From assembly GCF_008642375.1 (NCBI RefSeq), contig NZ_CP029194.1, positions 930,001 through 994,000 of the forward strand: a stretch of DNA of 64,000 nt. The letters run 5' to 3'. The position numbers were made by a program, and so were the translations under genes. Source of the stretch: Streptomyces venezuelae. GTDB lineage: Bacteria; Actinomycetota; Actinomycetes; Streptomycetales; Streptomycetaceae. Under the pieces are notes generated by a model. The model saw only the letters and a program-made list of their open reading frames with translations. It did not search any database and was not told the DNA's origin. This document shows, in pieces, positions 53,656 to 62,336 of this stretch (position 1 is the stretch's first letter; every line of letters begins with the position of its first letter).

Positions 53656-53675
53656 ACTCCCCCTGAGGTCCCTCC

Positions 53676-54440
53676 ATGTCCGAATGGCTCGTACTCACGC
53701 TCGCGATGGCCGCCGCCTGCGCCGTCGTCCTGACCATCGTCGTCATCAACCACCGTCGTATCCCGGAGGACGACGACCCCAGCGAGACCCCCGACGTCAT
53801 CGAGTACATGACGATGATGATCGGTGTGATCTACGCGATCGTCCTCGGTCTCGCCATCGCCGGCGTCTGGGAGGCCCGCGGGGCCGCCCAGGAGACCGTG
53901 CGCCAGGAGGCCCAGGCGATGCACGAGATCTCGGCCCGCGCCGAGGTCTACCCCCTGGACGTCCGCACGAAGATCCGCGCCGACGTCGACGCGTACGTCG
54001 CGTACGTGGTCGACGAGGAGTGGGCGTACATGTCCGAGAACGGCGAGCTGAGCGAGGAGGGCACCGCCCTCATGGAGAAGGTGCGCCGCAGCGTCACCGA
54101 CTACCAGCCCGCCGACGACTTCGAGGGGCAGGCCTACCAGCCGCTGGTCGACCAGGTGGCCGCCGCCGACGACGCCCGGGGCGCACGCGGGCAGAACGCC
54201 GGGGCGACGATGCCGGGGGTGGTCTGGTTCGGCCTGATCATCGGCGCCCTGGTGACCGTCGGCCTGATCTTCACGCTCCAGATCCGCAGGACGGGACGGG
54301 AGTTGCTGCTCGCCGGGCTGTTCAGCGTGCTGATCGCGTTCCTGCTCTTCCTCATCTGGGACTTCGACGCGCCCTTCGGCCGGGGCATCTCCGCCACCGC
54401 CACGCCGTTCACCGATCTGTTCCCGCAGGTCACGGAGTGA
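53676..54440 (+). CDS. DUF4239 (bestrophin-like) membrane protein
   Basis: 254 residues, four helices: two N-terminal (LVLTLAMAAACAVVLTIVVI, MTMMIGVIYAIVLGLAIAGV) and two C-terminal (GVVWFGLIIGALVTVGLIFT, LLLAGLFSVLIAFLLFLIWD), separated by a soluble helical domain (ARGAAQETVRQEAQAMHEIS). Matches DUF4239, widespread in actinobacteria and annotated bestrophin-like. Channel function is only suggested by that label. Ribosome site CCTGAGGTCC precedes the ATG. Confidence 0.85.
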   Translation: MSEWLVLTLAMAAACAVVLTIVVINHRRIPEDDDPSETPDVIEYMTMMIGVIYAIVLGLAIAGVWEARGAAQETVRQEAQAMHEISARAEVYPLDVRTKIRADVDAYVAYVVDEEWAYMSENGELSEEGTALMEKVRRSVTDYQPADDFEGQAYQPLVDQVAAADDARGARGQNAGATMPGVVWFGLIIGALVTVGLIFTLQIRRTGRELLLAGLFSVLIAFLLFLIWDFDAPFGRGISATATPFTDLFPQVTE

Positions 54441-54604
54441 GTCCGGGCCCGCGAATGGGCCGCACGGGGGACACGCGTGCCCCATTCGCACGTCTGGGAT
54501 CGCGGCTGTGGTAGTGCGCTCCTAGCGTTTCGGGCATCGAGGTGCACGCAGCCTTCGCGGGAATCCCGTTCCGCGGCTGCCCCTCGGGACCCGGAGGATT
54601 CACC

Positions 54605-55168
54605 ATGCGCGCGATACGTGCCGCGTCCACTGCCCTGCTGGGGGCGGCCGCCCTCGCCCTGGCCGCCCCCGCCACCGTCGCTTTCGCGGCGGAGGGTGCC
54701 CCCGCCACCAACCCGCGGGCACCGGGAGCGAAGGCACCGGGCGATTTCGTCGTGTCCCCCTCGGTCGTCGCCCCGGGCGGCCGGGTGACGCTGAGCGCCC
54801 CCGGCTGCGCCAGTACGGCGACGGCCTCGGCCGGCATCTTCGACACCGTCGTCATCGCCCCGAACTCGGCGGCGACCGCCACCGTGGACTTCGACGCCCG
54901 GCCCGGCGCGGTGTACACGGTGTCGTTCAACTGCACCGGCGGAGTGCAGGACACCGTCGACCTGACGATCAGCGGTACGCCCACGGCCACCCCGACCATC
55001 AGCGCGACGCTGCTCACTCCCCCGCGCGGTGTGCGGGGCGGTCTCGGCGGCTCCGTGGACGAGGTGGACACCGGAATGCTCGCGACCGGTTCGGCCCTGG
55101 TGCTGGCCGCCGCCACCGGCGTCGTGTACGTGGTCCGTCGCCGCTCCGGCTCCTCCCGCCGCCACTGA
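54605..55168 (+). CDS. Secreted surface protein with C-terminal anchor, paralogue A
   Basis: 187 residues; ATG with GGAGG upstream. Signal peptide (STALLGAAALALAAPATVAF), an Ig-like beta domain (DFVVSPSVVAPGGRVTLSAP, GCASTATASAGIFD, AVYTVSFNCTGGVQDTVDLT) with two cysteines, then RGVRGGLGGS, a membrane helix (LATGSALVLAAATGVVYVV) and an RRRSGSSRRH tail. Overall it is built like a sortase substrate but has no LPXTG. Resembles the protein at 55296-55781, to which it is convergent. A class F sortase gene lies 1 kb away. Confidence 0.82.
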   Translation: MRAIRAASTALLGAAALALAAPATVAFAAEGAPATNPRAPGAKAPGDFVVSPSVVAPGGRVTLSAPGCASTATASAGIFDTVVIAPNSAATATVDFDARPGAVYTVSFNCTGGVQDTVDLTISGTPTATPTISATLLTPPRGVRGGLGGSVDEVDTGMLATGSALVLAAATGVVYVVRRRSGSSRRH

Positions 55169-55222
55169 CGGGGGGGCGGTGGAGCGTGGCGCGGACCGGA
55201 CCCGCGACCGGCGTCCCCGGAC

Positions 55223-55266
55223 GCCCGTCGCCCCCGGGTCCTGGCAGGGACTCGGGGGCGACGGGC
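55223..55266. terminator. Bidirectional terminator between the two surface-protein genes
   Basis: GCCCGTCGCCCCCG and CGGGGGCGACGGGC form a perfect 14-bp stem with a 16-base loop, between convergent genes. Confidence 0.8.
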
Positions 55267-55295
55267 ACAGCGGGCCGACCGGGAGGTTCGGCCGG

Positions 55296-55781
55296 TCAGA
55301 CTCCCGCGCCGGTCATACGGCGACGACGGACGATGAAGAGTCCGCCGCCGAGCGCGGCGGCGGCGACCAGGCTGCCGCCGACGGCCATCTCGGTGGAGCT
55401 GGGTGCGAGCGAACCGCCGAGACCGCCCTGCGCACCACGGCCCGCGAGGACGCGGAACGGGTGCGTGACGACCCTCGAGTTGTCGCTGCACTTGACGGCC
55501 AGGTTGTAGCTGCCCGGGGTGGCGTTGTTGTGGACACGGGCGATGGCGCTGGAGAGCCCGTTGGAGTTGACCGAAAGGTTGGTCTCCGGGAACGCGTTGG
55601 ACGTGACCGTGCCGCCGTGGCCGCAACCCTTGGCGGTGATCGTGATCGTCGACCCCGCGTGGACGTCGAACGGGTTGACCTGAACGTTGCTCGGCCCGTT
55701 GGTGGCGGCGGCGAGAGGGGCGGCGAGCCCGACCGCCGCGAACGCGGTGGCGGCCACCGCCAGAGTGCGTGCAGCACGCAT
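55296..55781 (-). CDS. Secreted surface protein with C-terminal anchor, paralogue B
   Basis: 161 residues; ATG 55781 with GGAGG upstream. Signal peptide (TLAVAATAFAAVGLAAPLAA), an Ig-like domain (VQVNPFDVHAGSTITITAKG, CGHGGTVTSNAFPETNLSV, SYNLAVKCSDNSRVVTHPFR) with two cysteines, then GAQGGLGGS, a membrane helix (VGGSLVAAAALGGGLFIV) and an RRRRMTGAGV tail. It shares the layout and the GGLGGS-helix-RRR ending with paralogue A. No LPXTG. Possibly a substrate or partner of the nearby sortase. Confidence 0.82.
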   Translation of the reverse strand: MRAARTLAVAATAFAAVGLAAPLAAATNGPSNVQVNPFDVHAGSTITITAKGCGHGGTVTSNAFPETNLSVNSNGLSSAIARVHNNATPGSYNLAVKCSDNSRVVTHPFRVLAGRGAQGGLGGSLAPSSTEMAVGGSLVAAAALGGGLFIVRRRRMTGAGV

Positions 55782-56197
55782 GGTTGAACCTCCAGTGGAA
55801 GACGCCCCAAAGCGGTGCTCCGGGAAATTCGACGAGTACGCCTTCCATGACGAACCATCACAAGTCGGGGCGAGCTGTGCATGTCGGCACTGGTCCACCC
55901 CGGTGAGGCGACACGCCCGGAATCCGCCTCGTGCACGGGGTGGAACCGCAGGTCACAGCGTTCCGGGGTGCTTATCTGACGAATACTCGGATGGGTCATC
56001 CCCTTGTCACCCGGCTGTCCCCACGGGGAGCCCGCCACCCCCCGAGCACCCCCGGCCGTCCGTGCCCGCCGGTCCTCCCGCCGCTCCCCCGCGCCCCCGG
56101 CACCCGTCCGGCGGCGCCCCCCACCCGTTCGCCGCGTCCAGGGCGACGGTCCGCCCCACCGCACTTACCGTTCTGACGACGCCACGAAGGGAGAACC
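55782..56197. other. Intergenic region upstream of the sortase
   Basis: Divergent promoter space for the surface-protein and sortase genes. I see no gene and no convincing promoter or palindrome. Confidence 0.5.
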
Positions 56198-56863
56198 ATG
56201 CCCCCGAAGGACTTCCGCGTCTTCGAGCGCAGGAGACGCCAACCCTGGGGCGTCCTGGCCCTCGCCATGCTGTCCGGGCTCGCCATGATGCGCAACGGGG
56301 TCGACGTCGTCCTCGGTCCGCCCCAACCCGCCGCCGCCGCACGGCCCGTGGCGCGGCCGGTCGTCCCGCCGCCGCCGGCGGAGGCGACCACCGGTCTGGA
56401 GGCGCTGCCCTTCGCGCCGGCCTCCCGGATCAAGATCCCCGCGATCCGGGTCGCCGCGCCGATCATGGACGTGGGCCTGGACGCGGACGGCTGGGTGGCG
56501 GCGCCGCCCCCGCAGGACGCCAACCTCGCCGGCTGGTACCAGAACGGCATCTCCCCCGGCCAGAGGGGCACTTCGGTCATCGTCGGCCATGTCGACAACG
56601 AGCGCGGCCCCGCGGTCTTCTACGGCCTCGGCTCGCTGGAGAAGGGACAGCACATCGAGGTCGAGCGGTACGACGGCCGGGTCGGCGTCTTCGAGATCTA
56701 CGGGGTCGAGGTCTACGCGAAGAACGACTTCCCCGGCGTGCAGGTCTACGCGGACACCGGGCAGCCCGAGCTCCGGGTGATCACCTGCGGCGGCGGCTAC
56801 ACACGGGCGCGCGGCTACGACGGGAACGTCGTCGTGTACGCCCGCATGGTCGGCTCCCGCTGA
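56198..56863 (+). CDS. Class F sortase
   Basis: 221 residues. An N-terminal membrane anchor (PWGVLALAMLSGLAMMRNGV) and Pro-rich linker precede the sortase barrel (SRIKIPAIRVAAPIMDVGLD). The catalytic triad is visible: His131 in VIVGHVDNERGP, Cys197 in VITCGGGYTRARGYDGN and Arg216 in VVVYARMV. The TCGGGY motif is typical of class F sortases of actinobacteria. Substrates of this class are poorly known. The two LPXTG-less surface proteins upstream are positional candidates. ATG has GAAGGGAG upstream, and a terminator follows. Confidence 0.92.
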   Translation: MPPKDFRVFERRRRQPWGVLALAMLSGLAMMRNGVDVVLGPPQPAAAARPVARPVVPPPPAEATTGLEALPFAPASRIKIPAIRVAAPIMDVGLDADGWVAAPPPQDANLAGWYQNGISPGQRGTSVIVGHVDNERGPAVFYGLGSLEKGQHIEVERYDGRVGVFEIYGVEVYAKNDFPGVQVYADTGQPELRVITCGGGYTRARGYDGNVVVYARMVGSR

Positions 56864-56880
56864 GCTTCCCGGCGGACGAA

Positions 56881-56910
56881 GGGCCCCGGCACCCACAGGT
56901 GCCGGGGCCC
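56881..56910. terminator. Terminator between the sortase and deacetylase genes
   Basis: GGGCCCCGGCACC and GGTGCCGGGGCCC form a perfect 13-bp stem with a CACA loop between convergent genes. Confidence 0.88.
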
Positions 56911-56927
56911 TTCGCGTACGCCCTTCG

Positions 56928-57794
56928 TCAGCGTCGCGGGACGGTGATGTGGTAGCCGGCGTCGAGGAGTTCGGGCAGGTAGCGGCGGAGCGCGGCCACG
57001 CTCTGGGTACGGTCGCCGCCCGCGTCGTGGGAGAGGACGACGGCGCCGGGGGCGGCGCCGTCGAGCACGCGGCGGACGATCGTGCCCGTGCCGGGCTCCT
57101 TCCAGTCGAGGGTGTCGACGGTCCAGGCGAGCGGCTCCATGCCGAGCTCGGCGCCGATCTCGAAGGAGTGCCGGTTCCAGGCCCCGTAGGGCGCGCGGTA
57201 CCAGAGCGGCGCCGACCCGAGGGTCCGCTCGACGACCTCGCTGGTGGAGCCGAGCTCGTCGCGGATCCGGGAGGGCCGCAGTCTGGGGATGAGGGGATGG
57301 GACCACGAGTGGTTGCCCACGACGTGCCCGTCGGCGGCCATCTCCCGCAGCAGGTCCGGGTTCTCGACGGCCATCTCGCCGCAGACGAAGAACATCGCCC
57401 GGCACTCGTACCGGCGCAGGGTCTCCAGGATGGCGGGGGTGTAGCGGGGGTCGGGGCCGTCGTCGAAGGACAGCACCATCGAGCGGCCGACCCCGGACAT
57501 GCTGAGGAAGGGCCGCTGCCGCACGGGCGGCACCGCACGCCGGAAGGCCGGGGGCGCGTACGCGGTCATCGGCTGGAGCCGGTACGCGGACGGGCGCAGC
57601 CGGGCCGCACGCGCCGCCTGCGGGCCGGCGGCCGGCGCGGCTCCGGGCCCCGCCCCCGGCGGGCCCTGCGGCGCGGGGGCGGCGCCCGGGGCCCGGACGG
57701 GTTCACCGAACCGGTCCGCCGCGAGGTATCCGACGGTGGCCGTCGCGCCGAGCGCCGCGGCGAGGCGCAGCACCGCCCGGCGCCCACTGGGCAT
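56928..57794 (-). CDS. Secreted polysaccharide deacetylase
   Basis: 288 residues. ATG 57794 is preferred because AAAAAGGATCAG gives it a ribosome site; ATG 57809 (MKKDQ) has none. The N-terminus PSGRRAVLRLAAALGATATV resembles a twin-arginine signal. After a Pro/Ala linker the NodB domain shows MVLSFDDGPDPRYTPAILET, metal ligands GNHSWSHPLIPRL, WYRAPYGAWN and VVLSHDAGG. Carbohydrate esterase family 4 enzymes remove acetyl groups from peptidoglycan or chitin-like polymers outside the cell. Confidence 0.92.
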   Translation of the reverse strand: MPSGRRAVLRLAAALGATATVGYLAADRFGEPVRAPGAAPAPQGPPGAGPGAAPAAGPQAARAARLRPSAYRLQPMTAYAPPAFRRAVPPVRQRPFLSMSGVGRSMVLSFDDGPDPRYTPAILETLRRYECRAMFFVCGEMAVENPDLLREMAADGHVVGNHSWSHPLIPRLRPSRIRDELGSTSEVVERTLGSAPLWYRAPYGAWNRHSFEIGAELGMEPLAWTVDTLDWKEPGTGTIVRRVLDGAAPGAVVLSHDAGGDRTQSVAALRRYLPELLDAGYHITVPRR

Positions 57795-57894
57795 CTGATC
57801 CTTTTTCATGACTAATGGTTCATCCGGGGGAAGCCCCACCCTGCTCACCGACACCGGCACCCGGCCCGAAAGCACCCGATGAGCCGATACCGCC

Positions 57895-59109
57895 CTACTT
57901 CCCCATCGTCAGGCCGTCCTTCTCGGCGCCCCTGCTGAGCACCACCTGCCGGATCGTCTCGCGGACCGAGGTGTGGCGCGGGTCGCCGTCGCCCGCCGCG
58001 CCGAGGTTGACGACCCGGCCCCGGCCGGTGTCGAACCACTGCGGGACGAACTCGGCCTTGGTGACCTCCCAGCGCGCTCCGGGCGCCTTGGGCGGAGTGA
58101 AGGTGAAGCGACCGAGGGTGCCCTGGTTGCCCCGGGGATCGTAGGCCCCCTCGTGGTTGATCATGTCCCCGGCGATCTGGTCGCCCATCCCATAGACGAT
58201 CCAGGTGCCGTTGACCTTCTCGTACGCCTGCGGGACGTGGGCGTGCGTGCCGATGATCAGGTCGATGTCGGGGCGGCCTCCGCTCGTGGAGGCGGTGAGC
58301 GCGCGGCCGAGGGAGAGCTGCCGCTGGTCGGCGCCGGTCTGCCACTCGGTGCCCCAGTGGACGCTGACCACGACGACGTCGGCGCCGGCCGCGCGGGCGG
58401 CGCGCGCGTCGGCGATCACCTTGCCCTCGTCGAGCAGCTTGACGGCCCAGGGCTGCCCCTCGGGCAGCGGGTAGCCGTTGGTGTCGTAGGTGTAGGCGAG
58501 CTGGGCGACCGTGGCGCCGCCCGCCTTCATCAGCGTGGGCCGCGCCGCCTCCTCGGCGGTACGGGCGGAGCCGGCGTGCCGGATCCCGGCCGCGTCCAGG
58601 GCGTCGAGGGTGCGGCGCAGTCCGGCCGCGCCGTCGTCGAGGGTGTGGTTGGAGGCGGTGGAGCAGGAGTCGTACCCGGTGGCCTTGAGGGCGGCGGCGA
58701 CCTCGGGCGGCGACTTGAAGGCGGGGTAGCCGGTATAGGGACCGCCCTCCTTCCCGTACACGGTCTCCATGTGACAGATGGCCAGGTCGGCGGGGGCGAC
58801 GACGCTCTTCGCCCCGGCGAGCATGGGGGCGAAGTCGTAGCCGTCGCCGCCTGCGTCCTGGGCCGCGCGGCGGATGATCGAGTCGTGCGGGAGGACGTCG
58901 CCCGAGGCGACGAGGGTGAATCCGGTGGGCGCGGAGGCTCCGCCGGCGGCTGCGGACGGCGGCGGGGCGCTCCGTCCGGCGGCGGATCCGGCCGAGGTCC
59001 CGGGGGTCGGGGAGCCGCCGGCCGGGGCGCTCCCGGCGGTGCAGCCCGTGGCCGCCGCGACGAGGAGGGCGGCGACCGCCACCGCTGCCGGTGTGGTGCG
59101 TGAGGTCAT
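57895..59109 (-). CDS. CapA family lipoprotein
   Basis: 404 residues. Lipoprotein signal VAVAALLVAAATGC, a Ser/Pro/Gly linker, then the CapA metallophosphatase-like fold: LVASGDVLPHDSIIRRAAQD, ADLAICHMETVYGKEGGPY, DSCSTASNHTLDDGAAGLRR, VVVVSVHWGTEWQ and IIGTHAHVPQAYEKVNGTWI. CapA/PgsA homologues act in poly-gamma-glutamate or capsule export; in streptomycetes the role is unknown. A LexA-like palindrome (59138-59149) lies about 29 bases upstream of the ATG. Confidence 0.9.
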   Translation of the reverse strand: MTSRTTPAAVAVAALLVAAATGCTAGSAPAGGSPTPGTSAGSAAGRSAPPPSAAAGGASAPTGFTLVASGDVLPHDSIIRRAAQDAGGDGYDFAPMLAGAKSVVAPADLAICHMETVYGKEGGPYTGYPAFKSPPEVAAALKATGYDSCSTASNHTLDDGAAGLRRTLDALDAAGIRHAGSARTAEEAARPTLMKAGGATVAQLAYTYDTNGYPLPEGQPWAVKLLDEGKVIADARAARAAGADVVVVSVHWGTEWQTGADQRQLSLGRALTASTSGGRPDIDLIIGTHAHVPQAYEKVNGTWIVYGMGDQIAGDMINHEGAYDPRGNQGTLGRFTFTPPKAPGARWEVTKAEFVPQWFDTGRGRVVNLGAAGDGDPRHTSVRETIRQVVLSRGAEKDGLTMGK

Positions 59110-59137
59110 CTACGGCACTCCGCTCAACTCTTGCTAT

Positions 59138-59149
59138 GAACACCTGTTC
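59138..59149. promoter_or_regulatory. GAAC-ACCT-GTTC palindrome, possible LexA box
   Basis: GAACACCTGTTC contains GAACA-CC-TGTTC and fits the inner core of the actinobacterial SOS box (CGAACNNNNGTTCG), though the flanking bases are T rather than C and G. Located before the capA-like gene. Weak evidence. Confidence 0.3.
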
Positions 59150-59369
59150 TGAAGAATTGATCGCGCGGGAAAGCCGCAGTCAAGGGTCAAGGCCGCACAA
59201 GCGCATGAACCGCACCGAAACGGACGCAACTCCTCCGCCTGACCGTTCGCCGTACCATTCGCCGCTCCGTGCGACCGTTCGCCGCATACCGATGTCCGTT
59301 CCCTGTCCCTCCTCTTCCGGATGCGTTCGTATACCGCCGGGACGAGGAGCCGAGGGAGAGGCGCGGAGG

Positions 59370-59927
59370 ATGACGACGGCGACGACCGACGAACGCAACC
59401 TGGAAGGGCTGCAGCGGGACCACGGCCCGGCGCTGCTCTCCTTCCTGCTCGGGCTGACCTACGGGGACCGGCAGCGCGCCGAGGACCTCGCCCAGGAGAC
59501 CCTCGTACGGGCCTGGCTCCACCCCGAGGCCTTCGAGGGGCCCTACGAGTCGATGCGGCCCTGGCTCTTCACCGTGGCCCGCCGGCTGGCCATCGACGCC
59601 CGCCGCTCACGCCTCGCCCGTCCCGTCGAGATCGGCGACGGAGTCCTCGCGGTGACACCCGACCCCGCCGACGCCACCGCCTCCACCGAGGCAGCGCTCG
59701 ACGTCCGGGCCGCCGTCCGCGAACTGAGCCCCGAGCACCGGGAGGTGCTCGTCCGGATCTACTTCCACGGCCTGACCGTCAACGAGGCCGCCGTCGACCT
59801 CGGCATCCCCGCCGGGACCGTCAAGTCCCGCTCGCACTACGCCCTGCGCCAGCTCGGCCGGTCCCTGCCCGGCTACCGCCCGCACCGCGCGGGCGTTGCC
59901 CGGCGGCGTGCCGCGGCCCCACAATGA
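59370..59927 (+). CDS. ECF-type RNA polymerase sigma factor
   Basis: 185 residues; ATG with GGAGAG further upstream and GGAGG directly against it. Region 2 is LLSFLLGLTYGDRQRAEDLA then QETLVRAWLHPEAF and PWLFTVARRLAIDARRS. Region 4 is LSPEHREVLVRIYFHGLTVN then EAAVDLGIPAGTVKSRSHYA. It belongs to the small SigL-like ECF group. No anti-sigma gene follows, which is uncommon for that group. The next gene is a thioesterase-fold protein 4 bases on. Two GACCGTTCGCCG copies upstream (59240-59290) are possible control elements. Confidence 0.92.
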   Translation: MTTATTDERNLEGLQRDHGPALLSFLLGLTYGDRQRAEDLAQETLVRAWLHPEAFEGPYESMRPWLFTVARRLAIDARRSRLARPVEIGDGVLAVTPDPADATASTEAALDVRAAVRELSPEHREVLVRIYFHGLTVNEAAVDLGIPAGTVKSRSHYALRQLGRSLPGYRPHRAGVARRRAAAPQ

Positions 59928-59931
59928 CGCC

Positions 59932-60375
59932 GTGACGCCGACTCCCGACGCCGTGGCCCTGACTCCCGCCGCCGCCGAAAAGATCCTCGCCGACAACTTC
60001 GCCCCCTGGGTACTCGATCTGGGACTCACCATCGAATCGGTGGCCTCGGTCGACGGCTCCGGGGCCGTGCTCCGGCTCCCCTGGTCCGACCGGCTCGCCC
60101 GGGAGGGCGGCGGCCTCTCCGGTCAGGCCCTGATGGCCACGGCCGACACCGCGACGGTCATCGCGGTCGCCGCCTCCCGCGGCGGCTTCGTCCCGATGAC
60201 CACCGTCCAGCAGTCCATCACCTTCCAGCGGGCGGTCGTCGGCAGCGACGTCCTCGTGCGGGCCCGGCTGACCAAGTCGGGCAAGCGGATGGCCTTCGCC
60301 GACATCACGATGACCGCCGACGGCTCGGAGGAGATCGCCGCCCACGCCACCGCGGTGTACGCGCTGCTCGGCTGA
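59932..60375 (+). CDS. PaaI-like hot-dog thioesterase
   Basis: 147 residues from GTG, four bases after the sigma factor stop, without its own strong ribosome site, so coupled translation is likely. The hot-dog fold is seen as LGLTIESVASVDGSGAVLRL, the helix GGGLSGQALMATADTATVIA and strands FVPMTTVQQSITFQRAVVGS and VLVRARLTKSGKRMAFADIT. The Asp in ATADTAT is at the usual catalytic position. It probably hydrolyses an acyl-CoA. The role beside a sigma factor is unexplained. Confidence 0.85.
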   Translation: MTPTPDAVALTPAAAEKILADNFAPWVLDLGLTIESVASVDGSGAVLRLPWSDRLAREGGGLSGQALMATADTATVIAVAASRGGFVPMTTVQQSITFQRAVVGSDVLVRARLTKSGKRMAFADITMTADGSEEIAAHATAVYALLG

Positions 60376-60581
60376 ACCGGCCACGGCACCCGGTCGCCCA
60401 CGGCACTTCTCCCCCGCCTGCCACCTGTGGCAACAGGAATCCCACCGGCACCGATCCGGCCGGGAAACGTATCCGAAACCACACCGGCGAGTTGAGCAAA
60501 GCGGGACCCGCGGGGGCCCTTCACGGTGGAGGCTCTCCCCCGGGCCCCCGACGTCCGGGGCCCGACGTCCGGGAGAAGAAG

Positions 60582-61139
60582 GTGGGAGCGTTGCTGCCCG
60601 AGAGCACGAACGGCACCGGCGGCACGAGTGGCGGCGGGCTCGCCGTCCCGATGGCCTGGCTGTGCGCCGAGTACCTGGCCGACGAGGTGCTGCGGACCGC
60701 CGCCCTCGTGGCGCCCGGCTCGCTGGAGTACCGGGCCGGCCTCCAGGCCCTGGCCCTCACCGTCCATCTGTCGGAGGACCCCGACGGCGCCGGGGGGCCG
60801 GGCGGGGCCGAGGGGCCCCGCGGCCGCGGTGGCCCCGTACGGATCGAGGCCCTGCTGCGCCGGACCGCGCACGACCGGCCCTGGACGTCCTGGGTCGAGG
60901 AGCGGCTGGCCGGGCGCCTCGCGACGGAGGGAGAGGGCCCCGACCTCGCCCTCGCCCTGACCGCGTGGCAGCGGCTGCGCGACACCTGGGTGCGCGCCGC
61001 CGACCTGGACGGCCCGCCCACCGGCGACTCCGGGGCGGCGGACGCTCCCGCGCCGACGGTCGACGAACAGGACCAGGTCTGGCTCCCCGCCTGGAAGCTG
61101 GGCCTGCCCCTCGCCCACCTGTCGCTCTACCTATGCTGA
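60582..61139 (+). CDS. Hypothetical protein
   Basis: 185 residues. GTG 60582 is chosen because GGGAGAAG precedes it. Helical and acidic: VPMAWLCAEYLADEVLRTAA, YRAGLQALALTVHLSEDPDG, a Gly-rich loop (GAGGPGGAEGPRGRGG), IEALLRRTAHDRPWTSWVEE and LALALTAWQRLRDTWVRAAD. No family recognised. It ends 9 bases inside the convergent histidine kinase gene. 60376-60581 holds no gene. Confidence 0.65.
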   Translation: MGALLPESTNGTGGTSGGGLAVPMAWLCAEYLADEVLRTAALVAPGSLEYRAGLQALALTVHLSEDPDGAGGPGGAEGPRGRGGPVRIEALLRRTAHDRPWTSWVEERLAGRLATEGEGPDLALALTAWQRLRDTWVRAADLDGPPTGDSGAADAPAPTVDEQDQVWLPAWKLGLPLAHLSLYLC

Positions 61140-62336
61140 ACGGTGCACGCCCGGGCGGTACTTGGGAATGCGGACCGTCACCTTCATCCCCGCACCGACC
61201 CCGGTCTCGATGACGAGACCGTGCTCCGCCCCGTAGACCTGCCGCAGCCGCTCGTCCACGTTGGAAAGACCGATGCCGGAACCCGCCGGGTGCTCCCCGC
61301 GCAGGACGGCCCGCAGCAGCTCCGGGTCCATGCCGACACCGTCGTCCTCGACGGTCACCACGGCCTCGGCGCCCGCGTCCCGGGCCGAGATCGTCACCCG
61401 GCAGCCCCGCTCGCGCTCCTGGAGGCCGTGCTTGACGGCGTTCTCCACGAGCGGCTGGAGGCAGAGGAAGGGCAGCGTCACCGGCAGCACCTCGGGGGCG
61501 ATCTGGAGCGTCACCTTCAGCCGGTTCCCGAACCGTGCTCCCGCGAGTGCCAAGTACTGCTCGATGGAGCGCAGTTCGTCGGCGAGCTGGGCGAAGTCGC
61601 CGTGCCTGCGGAAGGAGTACCGGGTGAAGTCGGCGAACTCCAGGAGGAGTTCCCTGGCGCGCTCGGGGTCGGTGCGGACGAACGAGGCTATGGCGGCGAG
61701 GGAGTTGAAGATGAAGTGCGGCGAGATCTGGGCCCGCAGCGCTCTGATCTCGGCCTCCACGATCCTGGTCCGCGAGCGGTCGAGCTCGGCCAGCTCCAGC
61801 TGGACGGAGACCCAGCGGGCCACCTCGGTCGCGGCCCGCACCAGGACGGCCGACTCCCGTGACCCGTAGGCGACGAGCGCGCCGAGGACCCCGTCCTCGC
61901 CCGTGAGCGGGGCGATCACCGCCCAGCGCAGCGGGCAGGCCGGGTCGGCGCAGTCGGTGTGCGCGGACCGGCTGCGGCCGGTGTCGAGGGTGTCGGCGGC
62001 CAGCGCGGGGACGTGCGCCCGGTGGTGCTCCCCGCCGGGTCCGTCCCAGGCGAGGACCGCGCCCCGGTCGGTGAGGCAGAGCGCCGCGGTGCCGAGCAGT
62101 GAGCGCAGCGTGCTCGCCGCCTTGCGGGCGGTCTCCTCGGTGAGTCCGGCGCGCAACGGAGGCGCGGCGAGCGAGGCCGTGTGCAGGGTGTGGAAGGTGG
62201 CCCGCTCGACGGGCGTCCCGAGGCCGGGATCGACGGTGCGGCCCCCGCGACGGGCGGTGAACCTCCCGAGGACGAAGCCGACCGCGAGCAGTACCGCCCC
62301 GGCGGCGCCCGCGGCGGCGAGGGCGATGCCGGTCAT
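61131..62336 (-). CDS. LytS-type sensor histidine kinase
   Basis: 401 residues. One N-terminal membrane helix (GIALAAAGAAGAVLLAVGFV), a GAF-like sensor domain (TAALCLTDRGAVLAWDGPGG, LRWAVIAPLTGEDGVLGALV), then the His_kinase domain EIRALRAQISPHFIFNSLAA with the phospho-accepting His, and a HATPase with LCLQPLVENAVKHGLQERER and TVEDDGVGMDPELL. Its ATG overlaps the symporter stop (ATGA), so it is coupled to that gene. LytS-type kinases pair with LytTR regulators, and one may lie further downstream in another transcript. None follows in this window. Confidence 0.92.
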   Translation of the reverse strand: MTGIALAAAGAAGAVLLAVGFVLGRFTARRGGRTVDPGLGTPVERATFHTLHTASLAAPPLRAGLTEETARKAASTLRSLLGTAALCLTDRGAVLAWDGPGGEHHRAHVPALAADTLDTGRSRSAHTDCADPACPLRWAVIAPLTGEDGVLGALVAYGSRESAVLVRAATEVARWVSVQLELAELDRSRTRIVEAEIRALRAQISPHFIFNSLAAIASFVRTDPERARELLLEFADFTRYSFRRHGDFAQLADELRSIEQYLALAGARFGNRLKVTLQIAPEVLPVTLPFLCLQPLVENAVKHGLQERERGCRVTISARDAGAEAVVTVEDDGVGMDPELLRAVLRGEHPAGSGIGLSNVDERLRQVYGAEHGLVIETGVGAGMKVTVRIPKYRPGVHRSA

